A stretch of DNA of 64,000 nt from positions 62,001 to 126,000 of the forward strand of contig CAKSPH010000001.1 of assembly GCA_934481355.1 (NCBI GenBank), read 5' to 3'. This document shows positions 8,860 to 17,337 of this stretch, one piece after another (positions within the stretch are counted from its first letter, which is position 1; every line of letters begins with the position of its first letter). Made by a program: the position numbers and the translations under genes. The notes under the pieces are model-generated. The model was given only the letters and a program-made list of their open reading frames with translations, ran no database searches and was not told the DNA's origin. This DNA comes from an uncultured Oscillospiraceae bacterium (GTDB taxonomy: Bacteria; Bacillota; Clostridia; Oscillospirales; Ruminococcaceae).

Positions 8860-10008
8860 TCAGATCAGGCTCTTGTAAAGCCCGGTGATCTCCTCAACGG
8901 AGGTATCACGCGGGTTGCCGGGTCTGCAAGCGTCGTCGTAAGCGGACTGTGCAAGGAACGGGATATCCTCGGGCTTTACGATATCCTTCAGGTTTGCGGG
9001 GATTCCAACGTCCTTGGAGAGCTGCTTAACTGCCTCGACAGCGGCCTTTCTGTACTCCTCCTGGGACATCTTCTCGGTGCCCTCAACGCCCATTGCCCTG
9101 GCGATATCGCGGTACTTTTCGCCGGTGCAGGGAGCATTGTACTCCATAACAGTCGGGAGGATAATCGCGTTGGCAACGCCGTGGGGTGTGTCATACAGCG
9201 CGCCCAGCGGGTGAGCCATGGAGTGAACTATACCCAGACCAACGTTTGAGAAGCCCATGCCGGCAATGTACTGACCGAGAGCCATTCCCTCGCGTCCCTC
9301 GGGAGTGTTTGCAACAGCGCCGCGCAGCGACCTGGAGATTATCTCGATAGCCTTAAGATGGAACATATCGGAAAGCTCCCATGCGCCCTTGGTGATGTAG
9401 CCCTCGATAGCGTGTGTGAGAGCGTCCATGCCGGTGGCTGCGGTGAGTCCCTTGGGCATTGTGGACATCATGTCAGGGTCAACAACAGCAACAACGGGAA
9501 TGTCGTGGGGATCAACGCATACCATCTTGCGGTTCTTCTCAACATCGGTGATAACGTAGTTGATTGTTACCTCAGCGGCTGTGCCTGCCGTGGTGGGAAC
9601 TGCGATTATCGGAACTGCGGGCTTCTTGGTGTCGGCAACGCCCTCCAGCGAGCGTACGTCGGCGAACTCAGGGTTGTTGATGATTATGCCGATAGCCTTG
9701 GCCGTATCCATGGAGGAGCCGCCGCCGATAGCGATAAGGTAATCAGCGCCACTCTTCCTGAACGCCTCTACGCCGGTCTGTACGTTTTCGATGGTGGGGT
9801 TCGGCTTGATATTGTCATACACCTCATAAGCAAGACCGTCCTTGTCCAGCACATCAAGCACCTTCTTGGTAACGCCGAACTTGATGAGGTCGGGGTCGGA
9901 GCATACGAATGCCTTTCTGAATGCTCTGTTCTTCGCTTCAACAGCGATGTTGGCGATTGCCCCTGCGCCATGATAGGAGGTTTCGTTGAGAATAAATCTG
10001 TTTGCCAT
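8860..10008 (-). CDS. fucO: lactaldehyde reductase / 1,2-propanediol oxidoreductase (iron alcohol dehydrogenase)
   Basis: FucO interconverts L-lactaldehyde and 1,2-propanediol with NAD(H) at the end of fucose or rhamnose fermentation. The 382 residues match the enterobacterial length and sequence closely from start (MANRFILNET) to NNPEFADVRSLEG and GMGFSNVGLGIVHSMAHPLG. The NAD loop GGGSSMD (96-101) and the metal ligands Asp 195, His 199, His 262 and His 276 are visible. ATG follows AAAGGAAAA. It is the second gene behind a PocR-domain sensor, 53 bases apart. No fucose, rhamnose or propanediol catabolic genes are in the window. Confidence 0.92.
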   Translation of the reverse strand: MANRFILNETSYHGAGAIANIAVEAKNRAFRKAFVCSDPDLIKFGVTKKVLDVLDKDGLAYEVYDNIKPNPTIENVQTGVEAFRKSGADYLIAIGGGSSMDTAKAIGIIINNPEFADVRSLEGVADTKKPAVPIIAVPTTAGTAAEVTINYVITDVEKNRKMVCVDPHDIPVVAVVDPDMMSTMPKGLTAATGMDALTHAIEGYITKGAWELSDMFHLKAIEIISRSLRGAVANTPEGREGMALGQYIAGMGFSNVGLGIVHSMAHPLGALYDTPHGVANAIILPTVMEYNAPCTGEKYRDIARAMGVEGTEKMSQEEYRKAAVEAVKQLSKDVGIPANLKDIVKPEDIPFLAQSAYDDACRPGNPRDTSVEEITGLYKSLI

Positions 10009-10061
10009 GATGTATTTTCCTTTCTTGTTGGAAATATATCTGAACCGGTTCCCGGTACAGC

Positions 10062-11078
10062 TTACTTAAGTGCCTTTATCTGCTCGCTTGCCTCGTCAAC
10101 AAGAGTCTTGAGCTGCTCGATAACGTCTGCATTCTTCTGGATCTCATCGTTGCAGGACTTTAGCTGCGCGTTGATCCCGGTGATGGCTTTCTTTATCTGG
10201 TTGAGCGTGTTCTCGACCTCGTTAGCCTGCTTGGTGTTCTTGTCGGCAAGGGTGCGGACTTCCTGGGCGATAACGTTGAAGCCTGCGCCGGCAGCGCCTG
10301 CGCGCTTTGCCTCGATGGAGGCGTTGAAGCCGATAAGCGTGAGCTGAGTGGAGGCGTTCTCGATCGCCTTTACGATGCCGTCCGTGCTCTCGACAGCCTT
10401 GGAGGAGGTCCCTGCGGAATCCTTTATGGTCGCGAAGTTAGATTCAAGGTTCTGGATATTCGTCATGACGTCGGTCATCTGTTCGTCAATGGTGGAGAAC
10501 TTGTTTATAACGTCCCTGATAAGGTCTTCCTTGTCCTTCTGGGAATCAAGCGCAACCAGCTTCTGATAGCCGACCTCGGAAAGAGCGTTCGCCATCTGCC
10601 ACAGCAGATTTGCGGCTGCTTCGATCTGGCGCTTCGGGATAATCCTTACCTTGCGGAGAGCCGCTATGTACTCTTCCTGATCAATGCCGAGCTCGTCCGC
10701 GATGCGGCGGAACTTAGCCTCGTCAGGTTCCTCGGGCAGCACCTGACCGCCGATGAGGTTTCCTATATGCTGTCCGTTCACGATGACAGGGGCTGCAAAG
10801 TCCATCAGACCGCTTGTGCAGTAGTATACAGCGGGCTTTCCGGTACGGCTTGCATCCTCGCCGCCGCGAAGGTCGCACTGATTGCAGCGGTCTGCGCCGA
10901 TGCGGGATTTGCGGGTAAGGTTCATGCAGAAATCCGTGAAGTTGCTTCCCTCAGTGACAGGACCGTTCTTGTCGGTTGCAATCGCCGCCATTCCTGTGGC
11001 TGCCGCAAAGGCGTCCTGAATGCTCTGGAGGGTATGTCTGTCAATGACATCGAGAAGGGTTATGTTGTTTAAGTCCAT
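10062..11078 (-). CDS. soluble chemoreceptor-like sensor: PocR domain plus MCP signalling domain
   Basis: Residues about 5-175 form a PocR-type ligand domain with the typical cysteines (FCMNLTRKSR, DRCNQCDLRGG, YYCTSGLMDF). Residues about 200-338 are a methyl-accepting chemotaxis signalling hairpin, whose tip region reads EAKRAGAAGAGFNVIAQEVR. There is no membrane segment or HAMP domain, so it is cytosolic. PocR was defined as the regulator of propanediol utilisation in Salmonella, and this gene precedes fucO in one transcript. I infer sensing of propanediol or a related diol. Partner CheA/CheW proteins are not in the window. The start ATG follows AAAGGAG. Confidence 0.9.
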   Translation of the reverse strand: MDLNNITLLDVIDRHTLQSIQDAFAAATGMAAIATDKNGPVTEGSNFTDFCMNLTRKSRIGADRCNQCDLRGGEDASRTGKPAVYYCTSGLMDFAAPVIVNGQHIGNLIGGQVLPEEPDEAKFRRIADELGIDQEEYIAALRKVRIIPKRQIEAAANLLWQMANALSEVGYQKLVALDSQKDKEDLIRDVINKFSTIDEQMTDVMTNIQNLESNFATIKDSAGTSSKAVESTDGIVKAIENASTQLTLIGFNASIEAKRAGAAGAGFNVIAQEVRTLADKNTKQANEVENTLNQIKKAITGINAQLKSCNDEIQKNADVIEQLKTLVDEASEQIKALK

Positions 11079-11137
11079 GATAATAGGCTCCTTTTTTGGA
11101 TTTTATAATGCCTTTGAGCATATGATCTGTATTTAAT

Positions 11138-11166
11138 ATTATACAATATTTTCAAAAATAAATCAA
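11138..11166 (-). promoter_or_regulatory. promoter of the PocR-MCP/fucO operon
   Basis: TTGATT (11161-11166) and TATAAT (11138-11143) on the minus strand, spacing 17; leader about 55 bases. Confidence 0.7.
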
Positions 11167-11318
11167 GGGGGTATTCGGTAAAAAACAGCAAAGCAAGACT
11201 AATTTCAGGTGAAAGATTTGTGAAATATCAACATAAAAGTCAGCTGTGAAAAATCTCCTGTGGAATTTCCCGGACAAGTGCCGCATAAACTGTTACAGCA
11301 GCTTGAAAGGGTGACGGT

Positions 11319-11702
11319 ATGAGAAGAAAAAAGAGAAATTCGCGGCTGCTGCCTTTCGGGGCGGGGCTTGCCGCAGGCTACACAGCTACAGCAATTGCGG
11401 CGGCATTTGGCGCGCTGATAATGTGGATCACAGGCGCGGACAGCGGGCTTTCCTGGCTGGCGGCAGTTCCGGCGGCGGCGCTGGGAAGCTTCATCTGCGG
11501 ACGAACCGCCGGAAAAATGCGCAGGCGCGGCGGGATCAGGACAGGGCTGTTCTGCGGAGCGGCGTACTGCCTGCCGCTGATAGTTCTGGGGCTTATCTCC
11601 GGGACGGTTCAGGGCGCTGTGCTCCCGGTGAAGCTGGCGCTGTGCATGGGATTCGGCGCGGCAGGGGGAGTATCCGGCGTGAACTCCCCGGAGGACGTAT
11701 GA
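11319..11702 (+). CDS. TIGR04086 family membrane protein
   Basis: 127 residues with a basic N-terminus (MRRKKRNSR) and four hydrophobic helices separated by short loops, one with a basic cluster (GKMRRRGG). This is the profile of the TIGR04086/YrzE-like small membrane proteins of Clostridia; their function is unknown. GTG and ATG are possible starts; ATG 11319 is preceded by GAAAGGGTG. Its stop overlaps the start of the YlbJ-like gene, so the two are co-translated and may act together. Confidence 0.75.
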   Translation: MRRKKRNSRLLPFGAGLAAGYTATAIAAAFGALIMWITGADSGLSWLAAVPAAALGSFICGRTAGKMRRRGGIRTGLFCGAAYCLPLIVLGLISGTVQGAVLPVKLALCMGFGAAGGVSGVNSPEDV

Positions 11703-12811
11703 GCTCCCCCGCAGAGCCGCACAGCGGTTTTCCCACGGCGGCGGGGCGGTATTTCCTGGCGGGAACCCTGGTCTGCGCGGCAGCGGGAATACTGCTGTTC
11801 CCTGCGGAGCTTTCCGGCGCGGTGAAAAGCTCGCTGGAGGGCTGCGTGGAGGTGGTGATCCCGGCGCTGTTTGCTTTCACCGTGCTGGCGGTATATATGC
11901 AGCAGAGCGGTCTGTACACCCTCGCGCTGAAGCCGCTGACGCTCCCGCTGTCAAAGCTTCTGGGAATGCCGGAGGAACTGTGCGCGGTGTTCGTCCTCGC
12001 GAATGTCGGAGGATATCCGGTAGGTGCGCGGCTGCTCTCCGGCCTGGTCAGGGAGGGCAGGCTCTCCCGCCGTGACGCAGGCAGAATGCTTTGCTGCTGC
12101 TATGGCAGCGGGCCGTCCTTCGTGATAGGCACGGCGGGGATGCGGGTATTCGGCAGCGCGGCGGCGGGAGGGATAATATTCGCGGCGTGTTTTCTGAGCT
12201 CGCTGATCATCGCCGTGACAGTCTGCCGGACTGGCAGAAAAATCACGCTGGAAGCCGGAAATGCGCGCTGCGACCTTACGGCGGACTGTTTCGTGCGCTC
12301 GGTGGACGGCGGCGCCCGGGTGATGTACACCATATGCATTATGGCGGCGCTTTTCGCGGCGGTGACGGCGCTGCTTGACTGCTCCGGGATTTCCGGGCTT
12401 GTGAGCGCGCTGCTTGAAAGGCTCGGCGCAGGGAACAATTCCGCGCGGATATTTCCGGCGTTTCTGGAGGTGACCCGGGTGCGGGATATGCTCCCGGGAA
12501 TGGCGGCGGCTCCGGTGTGCGCGGGGCTTCTGTCGTTCGGCGGAGTATGCGTGCTTATGCAGGTGACGGCGGTCTCCGGCGGGAATGTCCCGGTGAAGCC
12601 GCTTGTGATCTCCCGGCTCCCGGCGGCTCTGCTGAGCGCGTTTTTCGCGATCCCGGCATGTTATGTGCCCGCCGCCGCGCAGGAAGCATACTCCGAAACC
12701 GCCGTGCGCGGGGAGCTTTTTTCCGTGAATGCCGGGCTTTCCGTCTGCGTGATGGCTATGGCGGGGATACTTATTCTGTCCGTGGAAAGATCCAGGAGGC
12801 AAAGCGGCTGA
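11699..12811 (+). CDS. ylbJ: YlbJ-like sporulation integral membrane protein (gate domain)
   Basis: 370 residues with eight or more hydrophobic helices. Conserved blocks ANVGGYPVGARLLSGLV and CCCYGSGPSFVIGTAG resemble the nucleoside-recognition/gate fold of YlbJ and related sporulation proteins. In Bacillus ylbJ is sigma-E controlled and needed for spore formation. The frame is open further upstream, but I start at ATG 11699 because it has GGAGG and an ATGA overlap with the preceding gene. Together with spoIIE it supports a spore-forming host. Other gate-domain transporters remain possible. Confidence 0.75.
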   Translation: MSSPAEPHSGFPTAAGRYFLAGTLVCAAAGILLFPAELSGAVKSSLEGCVEVVIPALFAFTVLAVYMQQSGLYTLALKPLTLPLSKLLGMPEELCAVFVLANVGGYPVGARLLSGLVREGRLSRRDAGRMLCCCYGSGPSFVIGTAGMRVFGSAAAGGIIFAACFLSSLIIAVTVCRTGRKITLEAGNARCDLTADCFVRSVDGGARVMYTICIMAALFAAVTALLDCSGISGLVSALLERLGAGNNSARIFPAFLEVTRVRDMLPGMAAAPVCAGLLSFGGVCVLMQVTAVSGGNVPVKPLVISRLPAALLSAFFAIPACYVPAAAQEAYSETAVRGELFSVNAGLSVCVMAMAGILILSVERSRRQSG

Positions 12812-12848
12812 AATTCCTTTCGGGGAGCGTATTTTTACCGCCGAATGA

Positions 12849-12877
12849 TTGACAACCGCGCGGAAATATAGTATAAT
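12849..12877 (+). promoter_or_regulatory. perfect consensus sigma-A promoter of leuS
   Basis: TTGACA (12849-12854), 17 bases, TATAAT (12872-12877): a full consensus match. The leader is only about 45 bases, too short for a T-box, so leuS is not under tRNA-sensing attenuation here. Confidence 0.9.
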
Positions 12878-12926
12878 AATAAATTGAAGTATTATATCAA
12901 AAATCCCACGAAAGGACTACAAAAAA

Positions 12927-15353
12927 ATGGGTTATGATTTTACCGCCATTGAAAACAAGTGGCAGAAATACTGGGACGAGCACAAGACGTTCCACGCAGA
13001 AAACGACTACACCAGGCCGAAGTTCTACGCGCTGGTAGAGTTCCCCTACCCCTCCGGTCAGGGACTCCACATCGGTCACCCGCGCCCCTACACCGCAATG
13101 GATATCGTGTCCAGAAAGCGCAGGCTCCAGGGCTATAACGTGCTGTTCCCCATGGGCTGGGACGCTTTCGGTCTGCCTACCGAGAACTTCGCCATCAAGA
13201 ACAAGATCCACCCCGCGATCGTTACAAAGAACAACGTTGCGCGCTTCAAGGCTCAGCTCAAGTCCCTGGGTCTTTCCTTTGACTGGGACAGGGAAATAAA
13301 CACCACCGACCCCGACTACTACAAGTGGACCCAGTGGATATTCCTGAAGCTGTTCAACGCAGGTCTTGCATACAAGAAGGAAATGAACGTAAACTGGTGC
13401 ACCTCCTGTAAGGTCGTACTGGCTAACGAGGAAGTCGTTAACGGCGTGTGCGAGCGCTGCGGCGGAGAGGTTATCCACAAGGTAAAGAGCCAGTGGATGC
13501 TCAAGATAACCGAGTATGCGCAGAAGTTGCTTGACGATCTGGACAGCGTTGACTACTTCGAGAAGATAAAGACCGCCCAGAAGAACTGGATAGGCCGCTC
13601 CACGGGCGCAGAGGTGGAATTCACCACCACCGCCGGAGATACGCTGACCATCTACACCACGCGTCCTGACACGCTCTTCGGCGCGACATACATGGTAATC
13701 TCTCCGGAGCACCCCATCATTGAGAAGTGGGCTGACAGGCTCCGGAACATGGACGCCGTACGCGAGTATCAGGCTGCCGCTGCGCGCAAGTCTGACTTCG
13801 ACCGCACCGAGATGAACAAGGACAAGACCGGCGTAAAGCTGGAGGGCGTCCGCGCTATAAATCCGGTAAACGGCACTGAGATACCGATATTCATTTCCGA
13901 CTATGTTCTGATGACCTACGGCACCGGCGCCATCATGGCAGTTCCGGCGCACGACACCCGCGACTGGGAGTTCGCAAAGGTATTCAGCCTGCCGATAATC
14001 GAGGTGGTAAAGGGCGGCGGGGACGTCCAGAAGGCTGCGTTCACCGACTGTGCCACCGGAGTTATGGTCAATTCCGGATTCCTTGACGGGCTCTCCGTCG
14101 AGGAAGCAAAGGTAAAGATAAAGGAGTGGCTGACCGCAAACGGCAAGGGCCGCGAGAAGGTCAACTACAAGCTCCGCGACTGGGTATTCTCCCGCCAGAG
14201 ATACTGGGGCGAGCCTATCCCCGTTGTAAACTGCGAGAAGTGCGGCTGGGTAGCGCTCCCTGAGAGCGAGCTCCCGCTGAAGCTCCCGGAGGTCGAGAGC
14301 TATATGCCGACAGACACCGGCGAAAGCCCGCTTTCCACGCTGGAGAGCTTCATCAACACCACCTGCCCCTGCTGCGGAGGTCCCGCAAAGCGCGAGACCG
14401 ACACCATGCCCCAGTGGGCTGGCTCAAGCTGGTACTTCCTGCGCTACTGCGACCCGCACAACGACAAGGAGCTTGCTTCCAAGGAAGCGCTCAAGTACTG
14501 GATGCCCGTTGACTGGTACAACGGCGGCATGGAGCACACAACGCTCCACCTGCTGTACAGCCGCTTCTGGCATAAGTTCCTTTACGATCAGGGCGTAGTT
14601 CCCTGCAAGGAGCCGTACATGAAGCGCACCTCCCACGGAATGATCCTCGGCAAGGACCCCGAGCGCCCCGGCGAGTTCACAAAGATGTCCAAGTCCAAGG
14701 GCAACGTTGTGAATCCCGACGATGTAGTCAGGGAGTACGGCGCTGATACGCTCCGCCTGTACGAGATGTTCGTGGGCGATTTCGAAAAGGCTGCTCCGTG
14801 GCAGGAGAACGGCATAAAGGGCTGCAAGCGCTTCCTCGACAGAGTATGGGCAATGCAGGAGAAGGTCGTTCCCGGGGACGAGTACAGCGACAAGCTCCGC
14901 GCTTCCATGCACAAGACCATCAAGAAGGTCAGCGAGGACATTGAGACACTGAAGTTCAACACCGCCATCGCTACCATGATGGGACTGCTCAACGAGATAG
15001 ACGCGGCAGGCTCCCTGACCCGCGCTGATTACAGGACCCTGCTGATACTCCTCAACCCGTTCGCTCCGCACATCACCGAGGAGCTGTATCAGGTAATGGG
15101 CTACGAAGGAGTGCTCAACGAACAGAAGTGGGTAGAGTACGACGAGAAGCTCTGCGTTGAGGACAGCGTTGAGATAGTCGTTCAGATAAACGGCAAGGTA
15201 AAGGCACGCTTCAGCGCCCCCGCTGACTGCGCTAAGGAGGAACTCGAAAAGCTCGCGCTCGACCTGCCGGAGGTAAAGTCCTTCACAGATGGAAAGACCA
15301 TCGTAAAGAAGATCGCAGTTCCGAACAAGCTTGTCAACATCGTTGTAAAGTAA
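12927..15353 (+). CDS. leuS: leucyl-tRNA synthetase
   Basis: Charges tRNA-Leu with leucine. The 808 residues show the class I signatures HIGH (48-51, in [12 protein letters not shown]) and KMSKS (586-590). Between them lie a CP1 editing domain ([26 protein letters not shown]) and two zinc-type Cys pairs ([13 protein letters not shown]...CERCGGE; CPCCGG). The C-terminal anticodon and extension domains are present. ATG follows GAAAGGAC. It is followed closely by a polysaccharide deacetylase gene that may be co-transcribed. Confidence 0.97.
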   Translation: MGYDFTAIENKWQKYWDEHKTFHAENDYTRPKFYALVEFPYPSGQGLHIGHPRPYTAMDIVSRKRRLQGYNVLFPMGWDAFGLPTENFAIKNKIHPAIVTKNNVARFKAQLKSLGLSFDWDREINTTDPDYYKWTQWIFLKLFNAGLAYKKEMNVNWCTSCKVVLANEEVVNGVCERCGGEVIHKVKSQWMLKITEYAQKLLDDLDSVDYFEKIKTAQKNWIGRSTGAEVEFTTTAGDTLTIYTTRPDTLFGATYMVISPEHPIIEKWADRLRNMDAVREYQAAAARKSDFDRTEMNKDKTGVKLEGVRAINPVNGTEIPIFISDYVLMTYGTGAIMAVPAHDTRDWEFAKVFSLPIIEVVKGGGDVQKAAFTDCATGVMVNSGFLDGLSVEEAKVKIKEWLTANGKGREKVNYKLRDWVFSRQRYWGEPIPVVNCEKCGWVALPESELPLKLPEVESYMPTDTGESPLSTLESFINTTCPCCGGPAKRETDTMPQWAGSSWYFLRYCDPHNDKELASKEALKYWMPVDWYNGGMEHTTLHLLYSRFWHKFLYDQGVVPCKEPYMKRTSHGMILGKDPERPGEFTKMSKSKGNVVNPDDVVREYGADTLRLYEMFVGDFEKAAPWQENGIKGCKRFLDRVWAMQEKVVPGDEYSDKLRASMHKTIKKVSEDIETLKFNTAIATMMGLLNEIDAAGSLTRADYRTLLILLNPFAPHITEELYQVMGYEGVLNEQKWVEYDEKLCVEDSVEIVVQINGKVKARFSAPADCAKEELEKLALDLPEVKSFTDGKTIVKKIAVPNKLVNIVVK

Positions 15354-15373
15354 GTGCCTGAATGAGGAGAGCC

Positions 15374-16204
15374 ATGAAAAGTATCATAGCCATGCTTGCG
15401 GCGGTGGGCATACTCGCCGGCTGTGCAGGCAGGAGCGTTCCGGAGGTATCCGAGGTGGTTTCGCAGGCGGTGTCCTCCGTGGAGGAACACCAGAACTCCG
15501 AAACAGTACAGCCCGGCTCCGAAGAGGGCACGAAGCCTTCCGGAGGCAAAACGGAGGAATCAGACATGAACGAAGAGGTCAAGTATATTGCGCTGACTTT
15601 CGACGACGGTCCCAATACGACCACCACGAATGAAGTCCTTGATATGCTGGAGAAGCACGAAGTAATCGCGTCTTTCTTCCTGATAGGCAACAACATCAAC
15701 GAGGAGAGCGCCAGCGCAGTGAAGCGCGCCTACGACATGGGCTGTGAGATAAACGACCACAGCCAGACTCACAGCAACATGACGGAGCTCACCGAGGAGC
15801 AGATAAAGTCCGAGATACAGACCACCGAGGACAAGATTTTCGAGATAACCGGCGAGCACAGCAAGTTCTTCCGCCCGCCGTACATCTCCGTGAACGACAC
15901 GATGTTCGACAGCATAGATATGCCGTTCATCGCCGGAATCGGCGCAAACGACTGGGAGGACAGGGTCACCGCCGAAATGCGCGCCAGAATGATTCTGAAG
16001 CAGGCAAAGGACGGCGATATAATCCTCCTGCACGACGCGCAGGGGAACTCCAAGACCGTTGAGGCGCTCGACACGATAATCCCGGAGCTGAAAAAGCAGG
16101 GGTACAAGTTCGTGACGGTTTCCGAACTGTTTAAGGCAAAGGGGATCGAGCCGGATATGACAAAGGTCTACACAAACGTTATGCAGAAATATATGTATAA
16201 CTGA
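15374..16204 (+). CDS. lipoprotein polysaccharide deacetylase (NodB fold)
   Basis: Probably removes N-acetyl groups from peptidoglycan or another envelope polysaccharide. The first 17 residues are a lipoprotein signal ending in LAGC (Cys 17). A Ser/Glu-rich linker of about 50 residues leads to the NodB domain with all catalytic motifs: TFDDGP (Asp 77/78), DHSQTH (His 129, His 133), RPPY, and ILLHD. I choose ATG 15374 over 15362 because AGGAG lies between them and the signal peptide then starts MKSIIAML. It lies 20 bases after leuS and has its own terminators. Confidence 0.9.
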   Translation: MKSIIAMLAAVGILAGCAGRSVPEVSEVVSQAVSSVEEHQNSETVQPGSEEGTKPSGGKTEESDMNEEVKYIALTFDDGPNTTTTNEVLDMLEKHEVIASFFLIGNNINEESASAVKRAYDMGCEINDHSQTHSNMTELTEEQIKSEIQTTEDKIFEITGEHSKFFRPPYISVNDTMFDSIDMPFIAGIGANDWEDRVTAEMRARMILKQAKDGDIILLHDAQGNSKTVEALDTIIPELKKQGYKFVTVSELFKAKGIEPDMTKVYTNVMQKYMYN

Positions 16205-16208
16205 TAAG

Positions 16209-16237
16209 AAATCCCGGGGCGCGGCTCCGGGATTTTT
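16209..16237 (+). terminator. terminator of leuS-deacetylase transcript
   Basis: AAATCCCGG (16209-16217) pairs with CCGGGATTT (16227-16235), followed by T residues, right after the deacetylase stop. Confidence 0.85.
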
Positions 16238-16246
16238 GTATGCGAA

Positions 16247-16277
16247 AACCGCTCCCCGAAAGGAGCGGTTCTTTTTT
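16247..16277. terminator. second terminator, shared with a gene remnant
   Basis: AACCGCTCC (16247-16255) pairs with GGAGCGGTT (16262-16270), then CTTTTTT; A residues on the other side allow use from the minus strand, where it follows the truncated Big_2 tail. Confidence 0.8.
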
Positions 16278-16362
16278 ACTTTACTACAACTTTGAGCTTA
16301 ACGGTCACATCGCCGCTTTCGCAGGTGATTATCGCCGTGCCTTTAAGAGCCTTATCTAAGAT
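16276..16362 (-). pseudogene. orphan C-terminal tail of an Ig-like (Big_2) protein
   Basis: On the minus strand 27 codons read ALKGTAIITCESGDVTVKLK followed by VVVK and a stop. This is the last strand pair of a Big_2 domain (compare KAVITAKAGDQTAKCTVTVK in the large protein at 30871-33702). A stop lies just upstream and there is no start. It keeps its own terminator, so it looks like the 3' remnant of a deleted surface-protein gene. Confidence 0.55.
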
Positions 16363-16379
16363 TCAGGTAAATAGAAATT

Positions 16380-16409
16380 CCCCCGGTGCGAACCGGGGGG
16401 GGATTTTTT
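16380..16409. terminator. terminator between the gene remnant and the membrane-protein gene
   Basis: CCCCCGGT (16380-16387) pairs with ACCGGGGG (16392-16399), followed by ATTTTTT. On the minus strand it lies just after the stop of the membrane-protein gene at 16416. Confidence 0.75.
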
Positions 16410-16415
16410 GTGCCG

Positions 16416-16916
16416 TTATATCATGTCCTTCAGTCTAATATTAATGAAAGAAATAAATGCCATTACCAGATATACAAAGAAACTAATAAGTACATACACG
16501 CCTACTTCAGACGAAATACTGACCCAGCCAACTCCCAGAATCGGGAACTTTGAAGTCATGGTCGTAAATGACATACCTGTGATAACATTAAATCCCATCA
16601 GTACCTTAATTATATAGACTATAACCGGGAAAATATTAAAGAACATATTATGTGAGTGATGCCGGTAAATCGATGCAAAGACTAACAGCCCTTGAAAAAG
16701 CATAACCAGAACACATGTTAATATAAAAAACAGAAATGCCCCGCCCTGTGGGATTCCGTGCAATACTTCAACAGCACTGTAAATTTGACCAAAACCTCTT
16801 GTACCTATTATCAAACCAATACAGCCAGCTATCAAATCAATCGCTGCACAAACGATCATTATAATCAGAGTGACCATGTATACCTTTCTTTTAGTTCTGC
16901 TGCTCCAGTTTTCCAT
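16416..16916 (-). CDS. four-helix membrane protein of unknown function, AT-rich
   Basis: 166 residues with four hydrophobic helices (about 12-38, 55-82, 92-115, 135-158) and short polar ends (MENWSSRTKRKVYM; INIRLKDMI). I do not recognise a family. The base composition is clearly more AT-rich than the neighbours, as is the divergent XRE regulator, suggesting acquisition together. ATG follows GAGGTG. A perfect TTGACA-N17-TATAAT promoter overlapped by repeated CAAAATGG boxes indicates repression by that regulator. Confidence 0.75.
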   Translation of the reverse strand: MENWSSRTKRKVYMVTLIIMIVCAAIDLIAGCIGLIIGTRGFGQIYSAVEVLHGIPQGGAFLFFILTCVLVMLFQGLLVFASIYRHHSHNMFFNIFPVIVYIIKVLMGFNVITGMSFTTMTSKFPILGVGWVSISSEVGVYVLISFFVYLVMAFISFINIRLKDMI

Positions 16917-16968
16917 TTCTGCACCTCATCATACTTTATTAGCAAAGTTAATCTTTGACTACACCGCT

Positions 16969-17046
16969 ATTATAGCACAAAATGGTCAATATGTCAATAG
17001 CCCATTTTGTTCTAGAATATAATATTATTAATTCCTCACAAAATGG
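16969..17046. promoter_or_regulatory. divergent promoter and operator boxes between membrane protein and XRE gene
   Basis: The minus-strand promoter is TTGACA (16992-16997) N17 TATAAT (16969-16974). CACAAAATGG occurs directly at 16976-16985 (inside its spacer) and 17037-17046 (over the XRE ribosome site), and inverted as CCATTTTG at 17002-17009. A TATAAT at 17018-17023 is the likely -10 of the XRE gene. Three copies placed on two promoters are what a small autoregulated repressor would bind; this is inferred. Confidence 0.65.
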
Positions 17047-17057
17047 AGGTTAATAAT

Positions 17058-17267
17058 ATGTACAAGTTGAAATACCTTAGGGAAAGTGAATTGCTCACGC
17101 AAAAACAGATAGCAGACAAGATTTTCTGCGGACAGCGCGCATACTCCTATTACGAAACCGGAGAACGCGATATCCCCACCCAGACCCTTATCCGCCTTGC
17201 GGATTTCTACAACGTCTCGGTTGACTACATTCTCGGGAGAACGGACAACCCGAAAATGAACACATAA
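17058..17267 (+). CDS. XRE family transcriptional regulator
   Basis: 69 residues, essentially one lambda-repressor-like helix-turn-helix domain (LTQKQIADKIFCGQRAYSYY, ETGERDIPTQTLIRLADFY, NVSVDYILGRTD). The longer frame begins at 17043, but that ATG contains the GGAGG of the real site, so MYKLKYLRES at 17058 is the start. It has no ligand domain. It is divergent from the membrane-protein gene, with shared operator-like boxes. Confidence 0.9.
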   Translation: MYKLKYLRESELLTQKQIADKIFCGQRAYSYYETGERDIPTQTLIRLADFYNVSVDYILGRTDNPKMNT

Positions 17268-17274
17268 CACAAAA

Positions 17275-17298
17275 ACCGCTTCCCTTTCGGGAAGCGGT
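17275..17298. terminator. terminator of the XRE gene (and possibly tuf)
   Basis: Ten-base stem ACCGCTTCCC / GGGAAGCGGT with a TTTC loop; A run on the left and T-rich right flank allow use from both strands. tuf ends at 17338. Confidence 0.85.
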
Positions 17299-17337
17299 CT
17301 TATTATTGTGAAGTGGTTTGCACCAGTTCAGCGGGAA

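Noticed and set aside
12878..12926. T-box leader before leuS
   Set aside because: The leader is only about 45 bases, with no specifier loop, T-box sequence or terminator.
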